A program made the position numbers and the translations under genes. Source: an uncultured Lachnospiraceae bacterium (GTDB lineage Bacteria; Bacillota; Clostridia; Lachnospirales; Lachnospiraceae). Taken from it: a stretch of 61,892 nucleotides of DNA. The notes beneath the pieces are model-generated. The model did no database searches and had not been told where the DNA came from. It saw nothing but the letters and a program-made list of their open reading frames with translations. Positions 1-8,672 of this stretch are shown one piece after another (position 1 is the first letter of the stretch; the number at the start of each line of letters is the position of its first letter). The stretch lies in contig CAJULP010000079.1 in NCBI GenBank assembly GCA_910587295.1, positions 1 to 61,892 on the forward strand, read 5' to 3'.

Positions 1-96
1 TCCGTGTACACCCCTCGGAGGCAAAGTTAAAAAGTATGGGGCAAAATTAAAAGGTTTGGGGCAAAGTTACATTGTATCAAAGACGGTTATTAGATA
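1..96. mobile_element. Probable end of an IS21-family insertion sequence
   Basis: Three consecutive 20-bp units (21-40, 41-60, 61-80) begin GCAAAGTTA or GCAAAATTA, and the first two end TGGG. Read on the other strand the block starts TGATACAATGTAACTTTGCC and repeats the AACTTTGCCCC unit. IS21-type elements are known for TG/CA tips and for short tandem repeats inside their ends. Recombinase homology starts at about 97, so the element probably cut that gene. The exact tip is uncertain between about 79 and 96. No transposase gene is in the window, so the family call is an inference from the repeats. Confidence 0.4.
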
Positions 97-1503
97 GATG
101 ACGGTTATTCAGGAACCGGTTTTGAAAGACCGGGCTTTGTGGAGATGATGGACGGGGTAAAGAAAGGGAAAATACAGTGCGTCATTGTCAAAGATTTTTC
201 CCGGTTCGGCAGGAACTATATTGTGCTAGGGGATTATATTGAGCATATTTTCCCCTTTATGCAGGTGCGCTTCATAGCGGTAAATGACGGCTATGACAGT
301 GAGGATTACAGGGGGAGGACACCGGATATTGACGTGCCTTTCCGTAACCTTGCCTATTCCCTCTACAGTCAGGATATTTCGGACAAGATAAAGTCCTCTC
401 TTGCTGTGCGGAGGAAAAAAGGGCTGTATGTAGGTTCTATTCCGCTTTATGGCTACCAGAGAGATGAGGAAGGCTTTCTTACGCCGGATGAAGAGACTAA
501 GGAGATCGTGCAGAGGATATACAGAGAATACCTTTCCGGGAAAGGATATGCGGAGCTGGCAAGGGAGCTGAACGGGGAAGGGATACCTTCCCCTAAGCAG
601 CACAAGATTAACAAAGGGATTCTGCAAGGGGAAAAGGAGGATTCCTTTAAGGAAAAACCTGTTGAAGGAAAAACCTGTTTTTGGCTTCCGACTACGCTCC
701 AACAGATTTTGCAGAATGAGACATATACAGGTGTATTATCTTCCGGCGCTTATAAAAATGGCCCTTTGGGAAGTAGGAAACGTGTTTTTGTACCGGAGGA
801 TGAGCGTGTACGTGTAGAGAATGCCCATCCGGCAATCATAGACGGAGACACTTTCCGGAAAGTACAGGAGAGGATGAAAAAGAAAAAGCATGGCGAGGCG
901 CAGCAATTTTTGCTGAAAGGGCTTGTACGATGCGGGGAATGCGGGCGGATTATGGTAAGGGAAAAGAAACGATTCCGGTGCAGATATCAGAGTTTTGCCG
1001 ACCATAAGAACGTGGAAAGCATCCCGGAGGAAGAACTGGAAGGGATTGTATGGAAAGCAGTGGATATTTAGTTGCGGCTGCTGGAAGAGAAGGAAGCAGT
1101 ATTCCAAAGAGAAAAGGAGTTGTGCGAAGAGAAGTGTAAGAAACTTCTTCCAGAGATTAAAAAGAAGAAGATGCAGGCAGAAAAGAAACGGGAAGAGATC
1201 AGGCAGCTTTATCACCGGTACAGGCAGGGAAAAATGGGAAAGGCGGAGTACCTTGCAAGGAAGAAATGGGAAGGGAATCTTGCAGGAGAGATGGAAGAGG
1301 AACTGGATGGGATGGAAGCGGAGGAGAAAGGGTTGTATCAAAGAATGAAGGAGATAGATGCAGACAATGTTGCCCTGACGGAGTGGCAGGGGTTTAAGGA
1401 AGATAAGAGAGAACTGTTGCAGTGCTTGATTGACAGTATTGATGTGTCTACAGAGAGAACGATTGAAATAAAATGGAAATTTCGGGATAGATTGGAAACT
1501 TAG
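97..1503 (+). pseudogene. Large serine recombinase, truncated and interrupted by a stop
   Basis: This is a decayed close relative of the intact recombinase at 10434-12002. Homology begins at GATGACGGTTATTC, so about the first 58 residues are gone, including the Y-x-R-x-S catalytic serine motif. The rest of the resolvase fold (VIVKDFSRFGR), the recombinase domain, the zinc-ribbon cysteines (CGECGR) and the C-terminal coiled coil remain. The frame is broken by TAG at 1069-1071, where the intact copy has CAA. The same frame then runs on to 1503. A 15-bp direct repeat (649-663 and 665-679) has added about ten residues that the intact copy lacks. With no catalytic serine and a premature stop, it should not recombine DNA. 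Confidence 0.85.
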
Positions 1504-1807
1504 CAGTAAACAGAAAGATGGTCAAAGCCATATACGGAAACAGGGAAATATCATTATTCAATTATAAATGGGCTTCCAATAGATTTGAGTTAAAATTTGT
1601 GTCATTATCTTGACACAAGCAGGTGATTGAGTTATAACGATGACAGAAGGAGGTTTCAGGACTATTCAAGTGTGTCTGGGTAGTTCTTTTATTGTTTTCG
1701 GAAGTAGAGGAAACGAAACCGAAAACATTAAGCTGTGCAATATATACAAATTAGCCGTATGATTTCTATCTAAAATGACAAAAATGAATCGTAATTGAAA
1801 TAATCTA
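1504..1807. other. Non-coding stretch after the broken recombinase
   Basis: No gene is seen here. It holds the 31-bp element-end motif (1593-1623) and a 9-bp inverted repeat (TGTTTTCGG at 1693-1701, CCGAAAACA at 1719-1727) with a 17-bp loop. The inverted repeat could be a regulator site or a weak hairpin ahead of the sugar operon promoter. Confidence 0.4.
1593..1623 (+). other. Element-end / attachment-like palindromic motif, copy 1
   Basis: It matches 12052-12082 at 29 of 31 positions. Its centre is a perfect inverted repeat, TTGTGTCA and TGACACAA, separated by six bases. In both places it lies 50-90 bp after a recombinase stop codon and ends in AAGCAGG, after which the two sequences diverge. 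This position fits the right end (attR-like) of an element moved by the neighbouring serine recombinase. The role is inferred; the repeat itself is directly visible. Confidence 0.6.
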
Positions 1808-1836
1808 TTGCAAAAAGTTTGGGTAGGTTATATACT
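1808..1836 (+). promoter_or_regulatory. Sigma-70-type promoter of the first sugar operon
   Basis: TTGCAA (1808-1813) and TATACT (1831-1836) are separated by exactly 17 bp. The LacI-type operator follows directly at 1845-1874, so it covers the expected transcription start. Confidence 0.65.
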
Positions 1837-1844
1837 TAATCTCA

Positions 1845-1874
1845 GGAACCGGAAACGTTACCGGTGACGGTTCC
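1845..1874. promoter_or_regulatory. LacI-family operator
   Basis: An inner near-palindrome, CCGGAAACGTTACCGG (1849-1864), has the central CG step and AACGTT core typical of LacI/PurR-type operators. It is nested in an outer inverted repeat (GGAACCG at 1845, CGGTTCC ending at 1874). It lies just after the -10 box, so a bound repressor would block initiation. The LacI-family gene at 5388-6425 is the obvious candidate regulator. Confidence 0.65.
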
Positions 1875-1917
1875 AAAACATAACAACTAACTTTAATTAT
1901 GGAAAGGGAGGAAAATC

Positions 1918-3309
1918 ATGAAAAGGAAAATTGTTAGTGCAGTACTTTGTGCAGCGATGATTTCTACCATGTTAGCAGGCTGCGGCAGCAGTTCTGATAA
2001 CGGGGGTGCATCGCAGCCTGCGACAGAGGATAATTCCACATCGCAGGCTCCGGCAGAGGAGGATTCTTCAGAAACGCAGACAGAGGAAGAGTCTGCAGAA
2101 GCTCCGACAGCGAGCGGCGGTTCGGTTTACTGGCTGAACTTCAAACCGGAGTCCGATGAAGTGTTACAGGATGTTGCGGCAACCTACACAGAAAAGACCG
2201 GCGTGGAGGTAAAGGTAGTTACTGCTGCTTCCGGTACTTATTCCACGACACTGTTGTCTGAGATGGACAAATCCGCGCCTCCGACATTGTTTATTATCGG
2301 TAACCAGGCCGGTGTAAAAGACTGGAAGGATTATGCTCTGGATTTGAAGGATACACCGATCGCCAATGAACTGAACACCGACGCTTATAACCTTTATGAT
2401 GAGACCGGCAAGCTGGTTTCCATCGGTTACTGCTACGAGTGCTACGGCATTATTGTGAATCCTGATCTGATTGAAAAAGCAGGACACACCATGGATGAAA
2501 TCAAGAACTTTGAAGGATTAAAGACGGTAGCGGAGGACATTCACGCCCGCGCAGGCGAGCTTGGGTTTGATGCTTTCTCATCTTCCGGCATGGACGATTC
2601 ATCTTCCTGGCGTTTTACAGGGCATATGGCAAACCTTGAATACTACTATGAGCAGGAGGGAACACCATGGAAAGAGTGTCCGCCTACCATCTCCGGTAAA
2701 TATCTGGATAACTTCAAAAACCTGTATGATCTTTGCATCAACAACAGCCTGACGGATCCGAAGGAACTGGCTACCGGCGGACATGATGCCGAGAACGAGT
2801 TCAAGACAGGAAAGGCAGCATTCTTCGTAAACGGTTCCTGGGAATATGAAGCGGTGAAGGATGATGTGCCAAACGCTACCATGATTCCTTACTACTGCGG
2901 CGTTGAAGGTGAGGAAAAGGCAGGATTAAACTGCGGTACAGAGAACTGCTGGGCAATCAACAGCAAGGCTTCCGCAGAAGATCAGCAGGCTACGATGGAC
3001 TTTATGGTTTGGTGTGTGACAGATCCCGATGCTTCCCGTAAGTTAGTGGATACTTTCGGTGTTATGCCTTATAAGTCTGCGGCAGAGTCCACCAACGGAT
3101 TCCTGGCAGCGGCAGACAAATATACGGCTGACGGATGCTATGTCATGAATTGGGCGACCAATTTCCAGCCTAACGTAGATTCTTATCGTGCTACGCTGGT
3201 AAGTGCCCTGAATCAGTACAACGCTGACCAGTCCGATGCAAACTGGGAGACAGTACGCACGGCGTTTGTGGATGGTTGGGCTGCTGAGTACAATGCAGTT
3301 AACAACTGA
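1918..3309 (+). CDS. Sugar ABC transporter, extracellular solute-binding lipoprotein
   Basis: This is the substrate-capturing subunit of a carbohydrate ABC importer (MalE-like, 463 aa). It has a lipoprotein signal peptide with lipobox LAGC, the lipidated cysteine being residue 22. A Ser/Glu/Thr-rich linker follows to about residue 65, then a family-1 binding-protein fold. A strong ribosome site (GGGAGG) lies just before the ATG. Two MalF/MalG-type permease genes and a LacI regulator follow, but no ATPase gene is present. As is common in Clostridia, a shared MsmX-type ATPase probably powers it. The substrate cannot be read from sequence; the company of MalF/MalG-type permeases suggests an oligosaccharide. 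Confidence 0.9.
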   Translation: MKRKIVSAVLCAAMISTMLAGCGSSSDNGGASQPATEDNSTSQAPAEEDSSETQTEEESAEAPTASGGSVYWLNFKPESDEVLQDVAATYTEKTGVEVKVVTAASGTYSTTLLSEMDKSAPPTLFIIGNQAGVKDWKDYALDLKDTPIANELNTDAYNLYDETGKLVSIGYCYECYGIIVNPDLIEKAGHTMDEIKNFEGLKTVAEDIHARAGELGFDAFSSSGMDDSSSWRFTGHMANLEYYYEQEGTPWKECPPTISGKYLDNFKNLYDLCINNSLTDPKELATGGHDAENEFKTGKAAFFVNGSWEYEAVKDDVPNATMIPYYCGVEGEEKAGLNCGTENCWAINSKASAEDQQATMDFMVWCVTDPDASRKLVDTFGVMPYKSAAESTNGFLAAADKYTADGCYVMNWATNFQPNVDSYRATLVSALNQYNADQSDANWETVRTAFVDGWAAEYNAVNN

Positions 3310-3379
3310 TAAGAGGCATAAAAAGCAAGAAGATATGCACAATAAGATCAAATAAACAAAGAAACAAGATAAAAACAAG

Positions 3380-3413
3380 AGGCGGAGCGGGCGTTATATC
3401 CGCTCCGCCTTTT
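3380..3413 (+). terminator. Intra-operon hairpin with T-run (attenuator)
   Basis: A perfect 11-bp stem, AGGCGGAGCGG / CCGCTCCGCCT, with a 9-nt loop is followed by a short T-run. It lies between the binding-protein gene and its first permease. It probably stops part of the transcripts so that the binding protein is made in excess. Confidence 0.75.
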
Positions 3414-3515
3414 CAAGTATAAGCAGAGAATGCGAATGGGAAATGCGATGTATTTCGAGCCTGCTTATACGACAAAATTTCATCCTATATGAAAATAAGA
3501 CATGGAGGTGATACC

Positions 3516-4421
3516 ATGAAAAGCAAAAAAAATGCCAACACAAATTCCCTGCAAAAAGCGACAAGACGCTGGGGAGTTCTGTTTATGGGTCCTGTGCTTA
3601 TTGCGTTTATCATTGGGTTTGTCTGGCCCTTTATCCAGGGTATCTGGCTGTCGATGTGCCAGTTCCGTTTGATTTCCGATGCCAAATTCATCGGCTTTGG
3701 CAACTATGTGAAGACGTTCCAGGATGCCTCTTTCCGTCATGCATTCTGGTATACGGCAATGTTCGCCGTTGTATCGTTAGTCATTATCAATGTGCTGGCG
3801 TTTACCGTAGCCTATGTCCTGACGCTGGGCATCAAGGGCAGTAACCTGTATCGTACCGTTTTTTTTATGCCGAATCTGATCGGCGGCATCGTGTTGGGCT
3901 ACATCTGGTCAATGATCTTCGACGGGATCCTCGGGCATTATCAGACTTCCATTTTGTTGGAAAGCAAATATGGATTCTGGGGATTGATCATCCTGATGTG
4001 CTGGCAGCAGATTGGCTATATGATGATCATTTATATTGCAGGTCTGCAGAATGTGCCCGGGGATATTCTGGAGGCGGCCCGTATCGATGGAGCGACTTCC
4101 ATGCAGACACTGTTCAGGGTAACGATTCCTAACGTGATGAGTTCCTTTACGATATGTATCTTCCTTTCCCTGACAAACGGCTTCAAGCTCTTTGACCAGA
4201 ATCTGGCGCTGACTGGAGGTCAGCCGTTTCTCATCCAGCAGGGCGGAACGACCGTGAAGACGACGGAAATGCTGGCGCTCAATATTTATAATACCTTCTA
4301 CAGTTCCAATACGACTTCCCAGGGGGTTGCACAGGCGAAGGCAGTTATTTTCTTCATTTTAGTGGCGGGACTTGGACTGCTTCAGCTGAGTTATACACGT
4401 AAAAAGGAGGTGCAGCAGTAA
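3516..4421 (+). CDS. Sugar ABC transporter permease, MalF/UgpA type
   Basis: This is one of two membrane subunits of the importer served by the upstream binding lipoprotein. The protein (301 aa) starts at the ATG at 3516 because GGAGGTGA lies seven bases before it; an upstream in-frame ATG at 3489 has no such site. It shows an N-terminal membrane helix (WGVLFMGPVLIAFIIGFVWP), several further hydrophobic segments and the cytoplasmic EAA loop (EAARIDGATSMQTLFRVTIP), which docks to the ATPase. Its stop codon shares one base with the start of the next permease, so the two are translationally coupled. Confidence 0.9.
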   Translation: MKSKKNANTNSLQKATRRWGVLFMGPVLIAFIIGFVWPFIQGIWLSMCQFRLISDAKFIGFGNYVKTFQDASFRHAFWYTAMFAVVSLVIINVLAFTVAYVLTLGIKGSNLYRTVFFMPNLIGGIVLGYIWSMIFDGILGHYQTSILLESKYGFWGLIILMCWQQIGYMMIIYIAGLQNVPGDILEAARIDGATSMQTLFRVTIPNVMSSFTICIFLSLTNGFKLFDQNLALTGGQPFLIQQGGTTVKTTEMLALNIYNTFYSSNTTSQGVAQAKAVIFFILVAGLGLLQLSYTRKKEVQQ

Positions 4422-5278
4422 TGAATAAGAAGGCGATTTCTGCCGCGAACCGGCACAAAACCATTCTTTCTGTGATATTGGCCGTGGTCAGCATTATATA
4501 TGTGCTTCCGGTGCTGGCAGTAGTGGTCAATTCATTTAAACAGAATACATTTGTTAAAACGGATACTTTTGCGCTTCCCATCGGAGAGATGAGCGCCGGT
4601 TTCAGCAATTTTGTAAAGGGCATGACTTTCGGTAACTATCCCTTTGTCAATAGTGTGCTGTACAGTGTTTTGATTACGTTACTTTCCACATTTTTAATCT
4701 TGCTTTGTACTTCCATGGCAGCATGGTATATTGAGAGAGTCAATTCGCTTTTCTGTAAGGCAGTCTATTTCCTGTGCGTGTTTTCCATGGTAGTGCCTTT
4801 TCAGATGGTAATGTTTCCGCTGTCAAAAACGGCAGATAAACTGCATCTGAATACGCCTTGGACGATCCCGATTGTTTATCTGGGATTCGGTGCAGGGCTT
4901 GCAATCTTCATGTTTGTGGGATTTGTGAAAGCAATTCCGCTGGAGGTGGAGGAGGCGGCGTCTATTGATGGCTGCGGGCCGGTGAGGATATTCTTTGAGG
5001 TAGTTGTGCCGATGTTAAAGCCAACCATGATTTCCGTAGGTATTTTAGAGATTATGTGGGTGTGGAACGATTATCTGCTGCCTGTATTAGTGCTTGATAT
5101 CAATAAATATAGGACGATTCCCATTCACATCCAGTATCTGAAAGGAAGTTACGGCACGGTGGATTTGGGCGCAACGATGGCGCTTATCCTGATGAGCATT
5201 ATTCCTGTTATTATTTTCTATCTCTCCTGCCAAAAATATATCATCAAAGGTGTGGCAGCGGGTGCAGTGAAAGGTTAA
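4421..5278 (+). CDS. Sugar ABC transporter permease, MalG/UgpE type
   Basis: This is the second membrane subunit, 285 aa, with about six membrane segments. The EAA loop reads EEAASIDGCGPVRIFFEVVV. The protein ends in the short KGVAAGAVKG tail that is typical of MalG-type permeases of this group. AAGGAGG before the start and the one-base overlap with the previous stop show tight coupling. The LacI-type regulator follows after about 110 bp. Confidence 0.9.
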   Translation: MNKKAISAANRHKTILSVILAVVSIIYVLPVLAVVVNSFKQNTFVKTDTFALPIGEMSAGFSNFVKGMTFGNYPFVNSVLYSVLITLLSTFLILLCTSMAAWYIERVNSLFCKAVYFLCVFSMVVPFQMVMFPLSKTADKLHLNTPWTIPIVYLGFGAGLAIFMFVGFVKAIPLEVEEAASIDGCGPVRIFFEVVVPMLKPTMISVGILEIMWVWNDYLLPVLVLDINKYRTIPIHIQYLKGSYGTVDLGATMALILMSIIPVIIFYLSCQKYIIKGVAAGAVKG

Positions 5279-5387
5279 GTGTGCTTCCCATACAGGAAGT
5301 TTACGGAAGGTTTGACAGGGAAGAGGTATGACATGACTGAGTTTTATGGAAGCATGAGCGGGTAAGAAGGGAAAATCAGGAATTCAG

Positions 5388-6425
5388 ATGGCTGAGATTA
5401 CGATTAAGGATATCGCAAAAAAATGCGGAGTTGGGGTCAGCACCGTATCCAGAGCACTGAATAATCATCCGGATATCAATCCGGAGACAAGAAGCATGAT
5501 CCTCGGGGTGATTGAGGAGACGGGGTTTATTCCCAACAACAGTGCCAGAAATTTGAAGAGGACAGATGCCAAATGTATTGCCGTTTTGGTGAAAGGTATC
5601 ACGAACCCCTTTTTCAGCAATATGATCCGGATTATTGAGGAGGAGACACAACGCAATAAGTATGCTCTGGTGTTGCGTCATGTGGAAGCTCAGGAGGATG
5701 AGATGGACGTGGCCCTGGAGCTGGAAAAGGAGAAGCGGCTTAGGGGTATTGTATTTTTGGGCGGTAAATTTGAGCATTCCGAGGAAAAAATCGGAAAGTT
5801 GAATGTCCCCTTTATTTTCAGCACGATCGGTGTGAATTTGTCTGATCGAATCGAAAAGGTGGAGTTTTCCAATATTGCGGTGGATGACAGGGCGGAAAGT
5901 GAGAAGATGACGGAATATCTGCTGGGGCTTGGGCACAGAGAGATTGCGCTGATTACAGAGCGGTCGGAGCGTCCGATCGGGCGCCTGCGTATGGAAGGAT
6001 ACCGGGAGGCTTATGCCAAACGAAAGATTCCGGTGTCGGAGAACCTGATCTGCTATGTGCAGGAGGAAATCGAGCACTACTCCATGGAAAACGGTTATCT
6101 GACGGCTAAAAAATTACTGGAATCAGGAGAGAAAGTGACGGCTATCTATGCGGTTTCAGATTCCCTGGCAATCGGTGCCTGCAGGGCGGTGCTGGAAGCC
6201 GGAAAGAGGATCCCGGAGGATATTTCCGTGGCTGGATATGACGGCATTGAGATGGGTGAATATTATAACCCGAAATTGACTACGATTAAACAGCCGGTGG
6301 AGGAGATTGCCAAAAGAACCATACGCCTGCTTTTGGATGTGATTGCAGGCAGGAGGGAACATCAGCAGATTATTTTTCCGGCAGAGCTGGTGGTGCGCGA
6401 GTCCACCGGAAATTATCAGCAATAG
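5388..6425 (+). CDS. LacI-family transcriptional regulator
   Basis: This is a sugar-responsive DNA-binding regulator of 345 aa, the usual length for the family. The N-terminal helix-turn-helix and hinge are clear (TIKDIAKKCGVGVSTVSRAL, then NNHPDINPETR). A periplasmic-binding-protein-like sensor domain fills the rest, ending in the family-typical VRESTG. It follows the transporter genes in the same direction and most likely represses them through the operator at 1845-1874. The effector is unknown, presumably the transported sugar or a derivative. Confidence 0.92.
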   Translation: MAEITIKDIAKKCGVGVSTVSRALNNHPDINPETRSMILGVIEETGFIPNNSARNLKRTDAKCIAVLVKGITNPFFSNMIRIIEEETQRNKYALVLRHVEAQEDEMDVALELEKEKRLRGIVFLGGKFEHSEEKIGKLNVPFIFSTIGVNLSDRIEKVEFSNIAVDDRAESEKMTEYLLGLGHREIALITERSERPIGRLRMEGYREAYAKRKIPVSENLICYVQEEIEHYSMENGYLTAKKLLESGEKVTAIYAVSDSLAIGACRAVLEAGKRIPEDISVAGYDGIEMGEYYNPKLTTIKQPVEEIAKRTIRLLLDVIAGRREHQQIIFPAELVVRESTGNYQQ

Positions 6426-6464
6426 ATGAAAGTGATTACTATGCGGGCGGGATACTAAAAATTT

Positions 6465-6530
6465 AAGGCGGGATTGTTTGTGACATCTTGACTAGGTCAG
6501 TCGAGAAGGAGAAACGTTTCCGCCTTTTCT
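6465..6530 (+). terminator. Possible terminator after lacI, with an operator-like palindrome
   Basis: AAGGCGGG (6465-6472) can pair with TCCGCCTT (6519-6526), and a T-rich tail follows. The loop is long, about 46 nt, and contains a small TGAC/GTCA hairpin. The right arm overlaps the perfect palindrome GAAACGTTTC (6511-6520), which has the same AACGTT core as the operator at 1845-1874. It could be the operon terminator, a second LacI site, or both. Confidence 0.35.
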
Positions 6531-6724
6531 TTGCCGGAAAACTCCGGTTCGGTGATGATTAAGGGGCGAGAGGCGCCTCTGTGCAAACAGGCCGTGCATA
6601 CGGACAAACAGGGAGGGAATATACTGGTACAAACATCTATGGGGATTGGAAAGTCTTGGGAAGAAAGAAGGATGCTCGGATATCGTCAGGGAAAGAAAGA
6701 TCCGCAGTGGGAGCAGAGGCGGAC

Positions 6725-7006
6725 ATGGCGTGTCATGACTGTATGGGGCAGGTTGACCTTGAAAAAATGAAGGAGACAGATATACGGGAGGCTGACATAA
6801 ATGCACTGGCTGATATTCTGGAGATCAAAATAGACTGTGACCTAAGCAGCACTGAAAAAAAGAGGGAATTCATCAGGCAGATCAAAAACCCGTACCTCTA
6901 CAGGCAGGGGGAGTATGTTGTCAAGCTAAGCTTTGCGGATACGGACGCAACGCTGACTGACCGGTTAAAGGAGTATATAGAGCACATGGCAGCCGCAGGG
7001 CTGTAA
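6725..7006 (+). CDS. Small DUF6870-like protein of mobile elements
   Basis: This is a short protein (93 aa from the ATG at 6725). Its core runs from MKETDIREADINALADI through IKNPYLYRQGEYVVKLSFA to a C-terminal helix. I recognise this layout from small proteins common in integrative elements of Lachnospiraceae, usually annotated DUF6870; the match is from memory. The start is uncertain: ATG codons at 6743 and 6767 are also in frame, and the ribosome site (AGAGGCGG) is weak. It lies 25 bp before the recombinase trio in the same direction, so it is probably part of the same element. Function unknown. Confidence 0.55.
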   Translation: MACHDCMGQVDLEKMKETDIREADINALADILEIKIDCDLSSTEKKREFIRQIKNPYLYRQGEYVVKLSFADTDATLTDRLKEYIEHMAAAGL

Positions 7007-7031
7007 TAAATTTTACAAGCACAGGAAAAAG

Positions 7032-8672
7032 GTGGTGAAAAAACGTAGCAGTTCGGCTCAGATCTTTGCGTGGAAAGAAGGAGCTTTGGCAATGAAAGAG
7101 ACTATCAAACGCTGTCGCGCTTCGCAAGACAGCTTATTAAATAAAAAAGAAACTGAAAAGAAGGCCTATGCGGCGGCGGTATACCTGCGCCCTTCCTTTC
7201 AGGAGATGATAAAGGATATGGAAGCGGGAAAGGTCAACCTCATTATTGTGAAAGACCTTTCCCGTTTTGGCAGGGAATATATAGAAGCCGGGAGATATTT
7301 ACAGAAGATATTTCCGGCGGCAGGGGTGCGGTTTATTGCAGTCACCGACCATTATGATTCCCTGACCGCAGACCGGACAGAGAAGAACATTGTCCTGCCG
7401 GTAAAGAATTTTGTAAATGACGCTTACAGCGCTGACCTTTCCGTGAAGATCAGAAGCCACTTAGAGAGCAAGCGGGGGAACGGGGAATACACAGGAGCCT
7501 ATGTCTCTTATGGGTTTAGGAAGGACGAAAGGGACCATAATAAGCTGATAGCTGACCCGGTGGCCGGGGAGAATATAAAGCGTATCTTCAGGTGGAAGCT
7601 GGACGGCATGAGCAACAGCGGGATAGCGGAGAAGCTGAATGCCCTTGGAATCCCGGCCCCGGCGGATTACAAGAGGAGCCTTGGCATCCGTTACCGGAGC
7701 GGCTTCCAGAAGAACCTGTATTCCAGATGGAGTCCGGTGGCGGTGGGAAGGATCCTGTCAAACCCACTGTGCAAGGGGCTGGTAGTGCAGGGGAAAAAGG
7801 AGCGCATCAACCACAAGATCAAAAAGATGGTGGCAAGGCCTGAATCGGAGCAGAGCTGCTACCGGCAGGAGAATTTGGTTCTGATCGGGGAAAAACAGTT
7901 CGATACCATGCAGAGGCTATTGAAAAAAGACACAAGGACAAATCCGGGGCAGGAAGGAACATATCTTTTCAGCGGCATCTTATACTGCCCGGACTGCGGC
8001 AGGCAGATGATCCGGCGGAAGACTTCGCATAAGGGAAAACAGACCATTTTTTATATCTGCAAGACCTACAACGTGGAGAAGTCCTGCACAAGGCACAGTA
8101 TCAAAGAGCAGGAACTGATCCCGCTTGTAAAGGAGGCGGTAAGGGCACAGACGCAGATGCTGGCGGATGCGGAAGAAATCCTGAAAGCGGCGGAGGATGC
8201 CATGGAGGGGATAGAGCCATTTTTCCAGACGGACACCCGCCTGCCGGAACTGGAAAAGGAGCTTGTGGAGAATGCGGGGATGCTGTCCGGGCTTTATGCG
8301 GACTGGGCGGAGGGAATCCTTTCGGAAGAAGAGTATGAGGAGATGAAGGCCTTTTATTCCGGACGCTGCACAGAGCTGGAAGGGCAGGTCAGGAAGCGGA
8401 GGGAAAGGGAAGCAAAGGCAGGGGATGCTGTCCGGGAAGCAAGGCAGTGGCTCTGCAGATTCAAAGATATGGGGAGCCTGCTTTCAGATACAGAGGGAGA
8501 AATCCGGCGCAGCCTGATTTGTTCTATGATTGACAGGATATGGGTATACGAGGGAAAGCGTGTGGAAATTTCTTTCCTCTATCAGGACAGGATGGCAGAG
8601 GTTTACTCCCTGTGCAGTATGTTTCAGGAATCATTGCAGGAGCAGCCCCTTTACGGGAAGGGGGCGGTGTGA
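7032..8672 (+). CDS. Large serine recombinase 1 of 3, catalytic motif deleted
   Basis: The protein (546 aa, GTG start) has most of a large serine recombinase: the resolvase half (IIVKDLSRFGREYIEAGRYL, residues 71-90), a recombinase domain, zinc-ribbon cysteines (CPDCGRQM) and a long C-terminal coiled coil. Residues 46-58 read YAAAVYLRPSFQE. This looks like the YxR of the catalytic Y-x-R-x-S motif joined directly to the RPxFQEM that normally lies about 50 residues further on. The nucleophile serine and the dimer-interface segment are therefore absent, although the frame is kept. The stop shares one base with the start of recombinase 2. It may be inactive, or act only as a DNA-binding partner. 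Confidence 0.8.
   Translation: MVKKRSSSAQIFAWKEGALAMKETIKRCRASQDSLLNKKETEKKAYAAAVYLRPSFQEMIKDMEAGKVNLIIVKDLSRFGREYIEAGRYLQKIFPAAGVRFIAVTDHYDSLTADRTEKNIVLPVKNFVNDAYSADLSVKIRSHLESKRGNGEYTGAYVSYGFRKDERDHNKLIADPVAGENIKRIFRWKLDGMSNSGIAEKLNALGIPAPADYKRSLGIRYRSGFQKNLYSRWSPVAVGRILSNPLCKGLVVQGKKERINHKIKKMVARPESEQSCYRQENLVLIGEKQFDTMQRLLKKDTRTNPGQEGTYLFSGILYCPDCGRQMIRRKTSHKGKQTIFYICKTYNVEKSCTRHSIKEQELIPLVKEAVRAQTQMLADAEEILKAAEDAMEGIEPFFQTDTRLPELEKELVENAGMLSGLYADWAEGILSEEEYEEMKAFYSGRCTELEGQVRKRREREAKAGDAVREARQWLCRFKDMGSLLSDTEGEIRRSLICSMIDRIWVYEGKRVEISFLYQDRMAEVYSLCSMFQESLQEQPLYGKGAV

Noticed and set aside
1072..1503. Separate small coiled-coil gene starting at the TTG after the stop.
   Set aside because: It is the direct in-frame continuation of the recombinase and aligns with the C-terminus of the intact copy, so it is part of the pseudogene.
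6477..6492. TTTGTGACATCTTGAC was considered as the left end of the recombinase element because it resembles the 31-bp motif.
   Set aside because: It lacks the inverted repeat and the AAGCAGG edge, and no deacetylase N-terminus lies to its left. The similarity is too short to use.
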